Assembly: GCA_030054235.1 (NCBI GenBank)
Contig: JASGCG010000021.1
Location: 1 to 11,572, forward strand
Length of the DNA stretch: 11,572 nt
Direction: 5' to 3'
DNA from: Bacteroidia bacterium
GTDB lineage: Bacteria; Planctomycetota; Phycisphaerae; Phycisphaerales; SM1A02
The position numbers and the translations under genes were made by a program. Below are positions 1 to 5,379 of the stretch, one piece after another (position 1 is the first letter of the stretch; each line of letters begins with the position of its first letter). The notes under the pieces were generated by a model that was not told where the DNA came from, did not search any database, and was given only the letters and a program-made list of their open reading frames with translations.

Positions 1-434
1 CACTTGGCGAAGGTGGCGCCGATGATCGTCTCGCTCGTCGGGCGCACGATCAGCGGCTCCTCAAGCTCGCCGTCGGGAATGAGCTTGCCATCAGGGCCGG
101 GCTTCAACCGGTGGTGCGTGACGACGGCGCACTCCTTCGCGAAGCCCTCCACGTGATCGGCTTCCTTCTGCAGGAACGACAGCGGGATGAAGAGCGGGAA
201 GTAGGCATTGCGGTGGCCGGTCTCCTTGAACATGCGGTCGAGCGCACGCTGCATGTTCTCCCAGATCGCGTAGCCCCAGGGCTTGATGACCATGCAGCCG
301 CGCACCGGGCTGTTCTCGGCGAGGTCCGCCGCGCGCACGACCTGCTGGTACCACTCGGCGTAGTTCTGTTCGCGAGTCGGGGTGATCGCCGTCTGGGGCG
401 CGGCCCCCTGCTTCTGCTGCTTGCCGTCGCTCAT
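1..434 (-). CDS. proS: Prolyl-tRNA synthetase, archaeal/eukaryotic-type, N-terminal part (cut by window edge)
   Basis: Class II aminoacyl-tRNA synthetase that charges tRNA-Pro with proline in the cytosol. Only the first 144 residues are present; the gene runs off the left edge. The visible protein has the signature of the archaeal/eukaryotic-like ProRS: a WYQQVV segment near residue 28, then SPVRGCMVIKPWGYAIWENM, then FKETGHRNAYFPLFIP, HVEGFAKECAVVTH, and finally class II motif 2 beginning RPTSETIIGATFAK. The larger bacterial-type ProRS, with its editing insertion, starts quite differently. The ATG at 434 is preceded by GGGAG at 442-446 (7-base spacing). It follows the lipoprotein gene on the same strand after 66 bases, so cotranscription is likely. 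Family assignment is firm; whether the rest is intact cannot be seen. Confidence 0.93.
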   Translation of the reverse strand, partial: MSDGKQQKQGAAPQTAITPTREQNYAEWYQQVVRAADLAENSPVRGCMVIKPWGYAIWENMQRALDRMFKETGHRNAYFPLFIPLSFLQKEADHVEGFAKECAVVTHHRLKPGPDGKLIPDGELEEPLIVRPTSETIIGATFAK

Positions 435-467
435 CGTGCTGCTCCCATCGTGGTGCGTCGATCGTGC

Positions 468-485
468 CGCAGCGTGATGGCTGCG
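468..485 (-). other. Small stem-loop between lipoprotein gene and proS
   Basis: A perfect 6-bp inverted repeat (468-473 with 480-485) with a 6-base loop lies 15 bases past the lipoprotein stop codon. No T-run follows on the minus strand, so it does not look like a complete intrinsic terminator. It may only slow decay or processing of the upstream message, or be chance in GC-rich DNA. Confidence 0.3.
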
Positions 486-500
486 TGAACGACGGAAAAG

Positions 501-1151
501 TTAGGGCTTTTCAGGCGCCTCGGCCGGTGCCGCTGCAGGAGCCACCAACTTCGCCGCGGGTGCCGGCGACGCAGCAGGCGCATCCTTCGATGGCGCGGCG
601 GGTGCCGTGGCTGCGGCGGGCGCGGCTGCTGCGGCCGAAGCCGCCGCCGGATCGCCGCCTGCGTTCGGATTGTTGCAGCTTGGCACTCGGTGCTCGGGCA
701 AGCGCCAGCGCTGCAGGTAGGTCACGCGGTACGGCGCGAGCGCCGCGCCCTCGAGGTGCACGGTCATGAGCTGCCACAGGCCGTCGGCGTTGCGCCAGAG
801 CACATCAACCTCGGCGAACGACCCGTTCACGCGCACGCGCTCGATGCTCCACACGCGCTCGCCGTCCTTGGTCATCGCGATGGCGCCCGCCCCAAGCAGC
901 GTGGACACCTTGTTCCACACCGTCTTCTGCATGCCCGCCGGCAGGTTCCACACCAGCGGCACGCTCGGGTCCGTGGCCGCGTGCGATGCATCGAGCGCGC
1001 GCGCCATGACCTGCGGCACCGGATCGAGGAACGGATCGAGCTGCTGCCACCCGTCTTGCTGCGGATAGGCGGCCTTCATGTTGCAGCCGCCGAGCATGGC
1101 CGGCAGCGCGAGCAGGATCAAGGAGACGACGATCGATGCAGTCCGTTGCAT
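501..1151 (-). CDS. Predicted lipoprotein with Ala/Pro-rich C-terminal tail
   Basis: A 216-residue predicted lipoprotein of unknown function. Residues 1-22 form a signal peptide (R3, hydrophobic core 7-20) ending in the lipobox LGGC, so Cys23 should be lipidated after signal peptidase II cleavage. Residues about 95-150 look like a small beta-rich domain (VWSIERVRVNG, FAEVDVLWRN, WQLMTVHLEG, YRVTYLQRWR); an NTF2-like fold is possible but is only a guess. From about residue 165 to the end the chain is almost all Ala and Pro with a few Lys, Asp and Glu, as in flexible linkers that span the periplasm or contact cell wall. The ATG at 1151 has a strong GGAGG Shine-Dalgarno at 1158-1162. It lies between nusG and proS on the same strand, a place where rplK is usual. 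I do not recognise the family. Confidence 0.8.
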   Translation of the reverse strand: MQRTASIVVSLILLALPAMLGGCNMKAAYPQQDGWQQLDPFLDPVPQVMARALDASHAATDPSVPLVWNLPAGMQKTVWNKVSTLLGAGAIAMTKDGERVWSIERVRVNGSFAEVDVLWRNADGLWQLMTVHLEGAALAPYRVTYLQRWRLPEHRVPSCNNPNAGGDPAAASAAAAAPAAATAPAAPSKDAPAASPAPAAKLVAPAAAPAEAPEKP

Positions 1152-1160
1152 GCGTGGTCC

Positions 1161-1201
1161 TCCGGCACAGGGCCGGCGATGCTTCCGGCACGGGGCCGGC
1201 G
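1161..1201. repeat. Two near-identical 18-base direct repeats, each a mini-hairpin, between nusG and lipoprotein gene
   Basis: Positions 1161-1178 and 1184-1201 match at 17 of 18 bases, with a period of 23. Each copy contains CCGGC and GCCGG arms (1162-1166/1172-1176 and 1185-1189/1195-1199) around a 5-base loop, so the nusG-to-lipoprotein spacer transcript can form two tandem small hairpins. The right-hand copy abuts the nusG stop codon; the left-hand copy reaches into the Shine-Dalgarno of the lipoprotein gene. Possible roles are 3'-end protection of the nusG message or modulation of lipoprotein translation; no function is demonstrated. Confidence 0.5.
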
Positions 1202-1205
1202 TCGA

Positions 1206-2003
1206 TCAGGAATCGACCTTGGCGATCATCCAGTACTCCAGTTCGACTGGAGCCTGACGACCGAAGATCGTAACAAGGACGCGGACCAGGCCCTTGTCGG
1301 GCAGGACCTCGTCGACCGTGCCCTCGTAGTTCTGGAAGGGGCCTTCGCGGATCGAGACGTTGTCGCCCTTGACGAACTCCATCTTGACCTGCGGCGCTTC
1401 CTCGGGCTTGCGGCTGTCGAAGAGCATCTTCTCGACCTCGGCCGGCGACATGGGGGCCGGGCGGCCCGAGGTGCCGACGAAGTCGCCGACGCCCGAGGTT
1501 TCCTTGATCATGAAGAACACATCCTGCGGGATGCGGCCATCGGGCTCGAGGCGCATTTCGACGAAGACGTAGCCCGGGTAGAGCTTGGTCTCGGTGACCT
1601 TTTGCTTGCCGCCCTTGACGGTCTTGGACTTTTCGGTCGGCACCATGATGCGGCCGATGAGGCGCTCCATGCTCTCGATCTGCACCTTGCGCAGCAGCGA
1701 GTTGCGGACGCTGTCTTCCTTGTTGCTGGCCACGCGCAGCACGAACCAGTCCATGCCCTCGCGGTACATGGGAAGGTCGGTCGCGGGATCCACCACGTTC
1801 GACACGGCCGGCTCGGGCGTGGTGTCGCTGCCGAGGCGAATGGTGGCGACGCCCTGCAGCGAGCGCAGCGTGGGAGCGTTGGCCGCCGACGAACCCTCGC
1901 CGGGACGGAGCGTGCGCAGGTTGCGGCTGGAACCGGCATCGCCCTGCGATGCGCCCTCGGGCGCGCCGTCGTGGGCTTCGGTCATGGAATCGTTCTCGTT
2001 CAT
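1206..2003 (-). CDS. nusG: Transcription elongation/termination factor NusG with long N-terminal extension
   Basis: NusG binds the RNA polymerase clamp through its NGN domain and joins Rho or ribosomal S10 through its KOW domain, so it couples transcription to termination or translation. The call gives 265 residues. The NGN domain starts around residue 84 (GMDWFVLRVASNKE), with the hallmark YPGYVFVEM at 142-150 and a GVGDFVG segment near 171. The KOW domain lies at about 208-260 (KGDNVSIREGPFQNYEG, then VLVTIFGRQAPVEL). Ordinary NusG is about 180 residues; the excess is an N-terminal Ser/Gly/Glu/Ala-rich, probably disordered stretch of about 83 residues. I chose the ATG at 2003 because GAAAGG at 2010-2015 stands 6 bases upstream; an in-frame ATG at 2036 would overlap the end of secE. 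It follows secE after 22 bases, as in the classical secE-nusG operon. Confidence 0.95.
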   Translation of the reverse strand: MNENDSMTEAHDGAPEGASQGDAGSSRNLRTLRPGEGSSAANAPTLRSLQGVATIRLGSDTTPEPAVSNVVDPATDLPMYREGMDWFVLRVASNKEDSVRNSLLRKVQIESMERLIGRIMVPTEKSKTVKGGKQKVTETKLYPGYVFVEMRLEPDGRIPQDVFFMIKETSGVGDFVGTSGRPAPMSPAEVEKMLFDSRKPEEAPQVKMEFVKGDNVSIREGPFQNYEGTVDEVLPDKGLVRVLVTIFGRQAPVELEYWMIAKVDS

Positions 2004-2009
2004 GGAATG

Positions 2010-2015
2010 CCTTTC
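2010..2015 (-). promoter_or_regulatory. Ribosome binding site deciding the nusG start
   Basis: GAAAGG on the minus strand, 6 bases before the ATG at 2003. It favours this ATG over the in-frame ATG at 2036 inside secE and the one at 1985. Confidence 0.6.
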
Positions 2016-2025
2016 GGGGAGCGGA

Positions 2026-2439
2026 TCAACCGCCATCGACCTGCAGCACGCGCAGTTGCTGGAAGAGCCAGAAGAAGCCCCAGTCGAACAGCTGGCACAG
2101 GCCAGCCAGGACCAGGCTCACCACGATGACCACGATGCTGGAACCGACCACCTCGCGGCGGCTGCTCCAGTTCACCTTCTTCATCTCGGTTTCGGTCGCG
2201 ATGAAGAAGTCCACCGAAGCGGGACGCACGGCCACCAGCCACCACGCGGCGATCGCCACGAGCGTGACCAACAGCAGGGCTGCGCCGCTCTGCACGTAGA
2301 CGGTCGGGACGCCCCATTCGGCACCGGCGAGGGCTTCCCAGAGCCAGTAGCCACCGAGCGTGCCGAGGATGCCCGCCGCGACGGCGGTGCCCAGGCGGGT
2401 CCAGTAGCCCAGGCCAGACTTGTAGATGCTGAGCGCCAT
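2026..2439 (-). CDS. secE: Preprotein translocase subunit SecE (three-TM form)
   Basis: SecE is the clamp subunit of the SecYEG channel in the inner membrane. The 137-residue protein has predicted membrane spans at about 16-37, 47-71 and 98-127, so it has the three-span architecture of the E. coli protein rather than the one-span short form. The conserved SecE element, an amphipathic helix just before the last span, is visible at 79-97 (FFIATETEMKKVNWSSRREV); the usual WPSR is WSSR here. I chose the ATG at 2439 because AGGAG lies at 2447-2451 with a 7-base spacing. The reading frame stays open to 2574, but that stretch crosses tRNA-Trp and gives the typical tRNA-read-through peptide. Gene order tRNA-Trp, secE, nusG is the expected one. 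Confidence 0.93.
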   Translation of the reverse strand: MALSIYKSGLGYWTRLGTAVAAGILGTLGGYWLWEALAGAEWGVPTVYVQSGAALLLVTLVAIAAWWLVAVRPASVDFFIATETEMKKVNWSSRREVVGSSIVVIVVSLVLAGLCQLFDWGFFWLFQQLRVLQVDGG

Positions 2440-2446
2440 GCGGTGG

Positions 2447-2451
2447 CTCCT
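2447..2451 (-). promoter_or_regulatory. Ribosome binding site deciding the secE start
   Basis: AGGAG on the minus strand 7 bases before the ATG at 2439. It sets the secE start downstream of tRNA-Trp and excludes the longer frame that would read through the tRNA gene. Confidence 0.7.
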
Positions 2452-2455
2452 GTCC

Positions 2456-2472
2456 GGTCCCATCAGGGGACC
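2456..2472 (-). other. Stem-loop in the tRNA-Trp to secE spacer
   Basis: A perfect 6-bp inverted repeat (2456-2461 with 2467-2472, 5-base loop) lies between the 3' end of tRNA-Trp and the secE Shine-Dalgarno, ending 4 bases before AGGAG. There is no T-run, so secE is expected to be cotranscribed. The hairpin could mark a tRNA/mRNA processing boundary or shape access to the secE start; this is inference. Confidence 0.35.
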
Positions 2473-2483
2473 CATGATCCGAA

Positions 2484-2556
2484 CACGCCGAGAGGGGATC
2501 GAACCCACGACCTGCGGATTTGGAATCCGCTGCTCTACCAGCTGAGCTATCGGCGT
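2484..2556 (-). tRNA. trnW: tRNA-Trp (anticodon CCA)
   Basis: A full cloverleaf can be drawn: 7-bp acceptor stem ACGCCGA/TCGGCGT, D-arm GCTC...GAGC, anticodon stem GCGGA/TCCGC around the loop TTCCAAA, which puts CCA at positions 34-36, then a T-arm with loop TTCGATC (one T-T mismatch in the stem) and G as discriminator base, as expected for bacterial tRNA-Trp. The 3' CCA is not encoded. It sits between rpmG and secE, as the tRNA-Trp gene does in many bacteria, and is probably cut from the shared transcript. Confidence 0.96.
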
Positions 2557-2588
2557 AACCGAGGCTTGATGCACGAGCGATGCTCACA

Positions 2589-2608
2589 CGGCGGGGCTGG
2601 ACCCGCCG
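2589..2608 (-). other. Stem-loop directly after rpmG
   Basis: A perfect 7-bp GC-only inverted repeat (2589-2595 with 2602-2608, 6-base loop) starts 6 bases past the rpmG stop codon and precedes tRNA-Trp. No T-run follows. It may protect the 3' end of rpmG mRNA once RNase P and other enzymes release the tRNA. Confidence 0.4.
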
Positions 2609-2614
2609 CACGCA

Positions 2615-2794
2615 TCACTTGCGCTTGATCTTGTGGAGCGTGTGCTTGCGCAGCTTGGGGCAGAACTTCATGAACCCCTCCTTCACCTTGTCCGAGATGC
2701 CGCCCTTGACGCGGATCTCGGCCCGGTAGTTGAGGTCGCCCGTTTCGGTGCACTGCAGCCACACGAACTCGCGGTCGAGGGACTTCTTGGCCAT
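2615..2794 (-). CDS. rpmG: 50S ribosomal protein L33, half-lost zinc ribbon
   Basis: L33 (bL33) is a small protein of the large ribosomal subunit near the E site. The 59-residue product starts MAKKSLDREFVWLQC, continues TGDLNYRAEIRVKGG, and ends with the family signature KFCPKLRKHTLHKIKRK. Zinc-binding L33 has two CxxC pairs; here the first Cys of each pair is kept (C15, C45), while the second is Thr18 and Leu48, so it is neither the full four-Cys nor the Cys-free form. The ATG at 2794 has AGGAG 7 bases upstream. It follows tuf after 81 bases and precedes tRNA-Trp, the common bacterial order. Another frame across the same bases is open for longer, but it carries no recognisable protein. Confidence 0.93.
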   Translation of the reverse strand: MAKKSLDREFVWLQCTETGDLNYRAEIRVKGGISDKVKEGFMKFCPKLRKHTLHKIKRK

Positions 2795-2832
2795 GTCGAT
2801 GCTCCTATCGCCGGGAACCCGGCATGCGGTGC

Positions 2833-2862
2833 CCTGGGCCGGGGATCATGCCCCGGCCCAGG
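2833..2862 (-). terminator. Strong 12-bp hairpin between tuf and rpmG, without U-tract
   Basis: Positions 2833-2844 and 2851-2862 are a perfect 12-bp inverted repeat, eleven of the pairs G-C, around the 6-base loop ATCATG (as read on the plus strand). It starts 13 bases after the tuf stop codon and ends well before the rpmG Shine-Dalgarno. The bases that follow on the minus strand have no T-run, so full intrinsic termination is doubtful. A likely role is partial attenuation or 3'-end stabilisation that makes tuf mRNA more abundant than rpmG-secE-nusG mRNA. The structure is seen directly; the role is inferred. Confidence 0.55.
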
Positions 2863-2875
2863 ACGGCCGCAGAAA

Positions 2876-4084
<1,209 letters not shown>

Positions 4085-4110
4085 GACTCAATGACTCCAG
4101 CAGGGATGCG

Positions 4111-4150
4111 CGCGAAGCGGACATGCGCGGGGACAACGCGTCCGCGCGCG
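4111..4150 (-). other. Structured tRNA-Thr to tuf leader
   Basis: In the 68-base spacer between tRNA-Thr and tuf, positions 4117-4122 pair with 4140-4145 (6 bp, 17-base loop), and flanking CG repeats (4111-4114 with 4147-4150) extend the stem across a small bulge. It may direct cleavage between the tRNA and the tuf message or shape the tuf 5' UTR. The pairing is visible but imperfect and lies in very GC-rich DNA. Confidence 0.3.
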
Positions 4151-4152
4151 GA

Positions 4153-4224
4153 AGCCACCGAAGGGGCTTGAACCCTCGACCTCACCCTTACCAAGGGTGT
4201 GCTCTACCACTGAGCTACGGTGGC
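4153..4224 (-). tRNA. trnT: tRNA-Thr (anticodon GGT)
   Basis: The cloverleaf has a perfect 7-bp acceptor stem GCCACCG/CGGTGGC, D-arm GCTC...GAGC, anticodon stem CACCC/GGGTG with loop TTGGTAA giving anticodon GGT, and T-arm GAGGG/CCCTT with loop TTCAAGC. The 3' CCA is not encoded. It lies just upstream of tuf, as tRNA-Thr does in the tufB operon of E. coli, and its 5' end is only 11 bases from the T-run of the upstream hairpin. Confidence 0.96.
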
Positions 4225-4235
4225 GTTCCAGAATG

Positions 4236-4258
4236 AAAACCGCCCGATGATCGGGCGG
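4236..4258 (-). terminator. Rho-independent terminator between prepilin-like gene and tRNA-Thr
   Basis: On the minus strand an 8-bp stem CCGCCCGA/TCGGGCGG (4251-4258 with 4240-4247, 3-base loop) is followed directly by TTTTC (4239-4235). This is the only hairpin in the window with a clear U-tract. It lies 81 bases past the stop codon of the prepilin-like gene, so it most simply ends that transcription unit. It also lies between a promoter-like sequence (4266-4293) and tRNA-Thr, so it may instead form the first bases of the tRNA-Thr/tuf transcript. Confidence 0.7.
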
Positions 4259-4265
4259 GACGAAG

Positions 4266-4293
4266 AGTGTACCGGAGTTGGCGCGCGCATCAA
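4266..4293 (-). promoter_or_regulatory. Candidate sigma70-type promoter for tRNA-Thr/tuf
   Basis: On the minus strand TTGATG (4293-4288) and TACACT (4271-4266) are separated by 16 bases; each matches the consensus at 4 of 6 positions. This is the best promoter-like pair that I see in the 115 bases between the prepilin-like gene and tRNA-Thr, and this abundant-product operon must have a promoter. Expected transcription start is about 4258-4260, at the base of the hairpin. Confidence 0.4.
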
Positions 4294-4339
4294 GGGGTTG
4301 CGATGCGCTTCACGAACTTTGATGATCGCGAGGATCGAA

Positions 4340-5308
4340 TCAGGGTGGCGATGGATTATCGGAGCGCTCAAGGTTGGTCACCTTGATGTCACGCCCGATC
4401 GGATTGGTCGATCCGGTGGTGCCGGTCCAATCGCCCTGAAGTTCCTGCAACGTCGTCCACGCCGGTTGCGTGTCCACGTGAAGGTCCAGCAGCAGGAACA
4501 TGCACGTGTCGCCGAGGTATCGGAAGTCGACCTGGCATCGTCCATCGGTCGCATCGCCGTCGAACTGGTCTTCCCATTCCTGGCGGGTCGTGCCGCCGAT
4601 CACTTCACCCGCCTTGGAGTCGACGAGGTACATGCCGGCCTGCGGACGACGGATCTGCGCAGCGCTCCACCACTGGTACGGCGCGTTGAGCGTTGCATCG
4701 CCTGCGTAGAACGGGGCCTGGGCCTGTCGGAAGAAGAGATTGCCGGCGAAGTAGCCGGGGTGACCGACTTCCTGCGCATCGATCCCGGGACCGAACGGCC
4801 GGCACTCCGAAAGGCCGTCGGAATCCGGGAACTGGACCTTCTCGAGTCCGACGGTCGAGCGCATCGGGTTCTTCGAGTAGGCGTCGTCGTACTCGTAGTA
4901 GAAGCGATCCGGTGAATCAAACTCCCACGCGTAGGTCGTGCCCATTTCCGCTGGGAGCGACGGCGGATCGATGCCCGCGCCGGTCCAGAGGATGTCGGCC
5001 CACGTGCCGCGGCGGGGCTGGCCAAGCAGCGGATTGACCCCAGTCGACGATGGTCCACGCACGCGGCCGGGGTTGCGCGCCGTCGAGTAATCGAACTGCG
5101 TCGGCGCGATCGACTCGCGGTTGTCGGTGATGTACGCCTGCAGGTAGGTCGAGACCTGCCGCAGGTTGTTCGCCGCGTCGGCCCACTCGGCGTTGCGCCG
5201 AGCCGTGCGCAAGGCCGGCAGCAGGATCGCCACCAGGAGCGCGAGGATGCCGACGACCGTGAGGATCTCGACCAGGGTGAAGGCCCGTCGCGGGCTGGTG
5301 TGCTTCAT
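4340..5308 (-). CDS. Type IV prepilin-like protein with N-terminal cleavage/methylation signal
   Basis: A 322-residue secreted or inner-membrane pseudopilin-like protein. The short basic leader MKHTSPRRA is followed by FTLVEILTVVGIL, the prepilin peptidase site with cleavage between Ala9 and Phe10 (Ala instead of the more common Gly) and the key Glu at mature position 5; the membrane helix runs to about residue 33 and into a helix rich in Arg and Ala. The rest is globular, rich in Asp, Tyr and Trp. Near the C-terminus DFRYLGDTCMFLLLDLHV (261-278) resembles the H-X9-DG tail of the many planctomycetal prepilin-type proteins, but the His and the Gly of that motif are not conserved. The ATG at 5308 has GGGAG 7 bases upstream. 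It follows rho after 71 bases that hold a hairpin and is closed by a terminator. The pilus or secretion system it serves, if any, is not visible here. Confidence 0.85.
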   Translation of the reverse strand: MKHTSPRRAFTLVEILTVVGILALLVAILLPALRTARRNAEWADAANNLRQVSTYLQAYITDNRESIAPTQFDYSTARNPGRVRGPSSTGVNPLLGQPRRGTWADILWTGAGIDPPSLPAEMGTTYAWEFDSPDRFYYEYDDAYSKNPMRSTVGLEKVQFPDSDGLSECRPFGPGIDAQEVGHPGYFAGNLFFRQAQAPFYAGDATLNAPYQWWSAAQIRRPQAGMYLVDSKAGEVIGGTTRQEWEDQFDGDATDGRCQVDFRYLGDTCMFLLLDLHVDTQPAWTTLQELQGDWTGTTGSTNPIGRDIKVTNLERSDNPSPP

Positions 5309-5341
5309 GCGTGTGCTCCCGTGGGTGCGGTGCCGGCCCGT

Positions 5342-5373
5342 GCGCGCATGGACCGGCATGGGTCCATACGCGC
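5342..5373 (-). terminator. Long imperfect hairpin directly after rho, without U-tract
   Basis: Positions 5342-5354 and 5361-5373 pair at 12 of 13 positions (one C-A mismatch) around a 6-base loop, starting 6 bases past the rho stop codon. What follows on the minus strand is GC-rich with no T-run, so termination alone is unlikely. It may stabilise the rho message or reduce read-through into the prepilin-like gene. Pairing is seen; the role is inferred. Confidence 0.5.
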
Positions 5374-5379
5374 CCGGCA

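Noticed and set aside
2440..2574. Longer secE frame that would start at 2574 and add 45 residues
   Set aside because: It crosses the whole tRNA-Trp gene and gives the typical tRNA-derived peptide (AQLVEQRIPNPQVVGSIPSRR region); the ATG at 2439 has a good Shine-Dalgarno and gives a normal SecE.
2547..2762. Minus-strand frame of 71 codons over rpmG
   Set aside because: It is out of frame with L33, which is clearly recognisable at 2615-2794.
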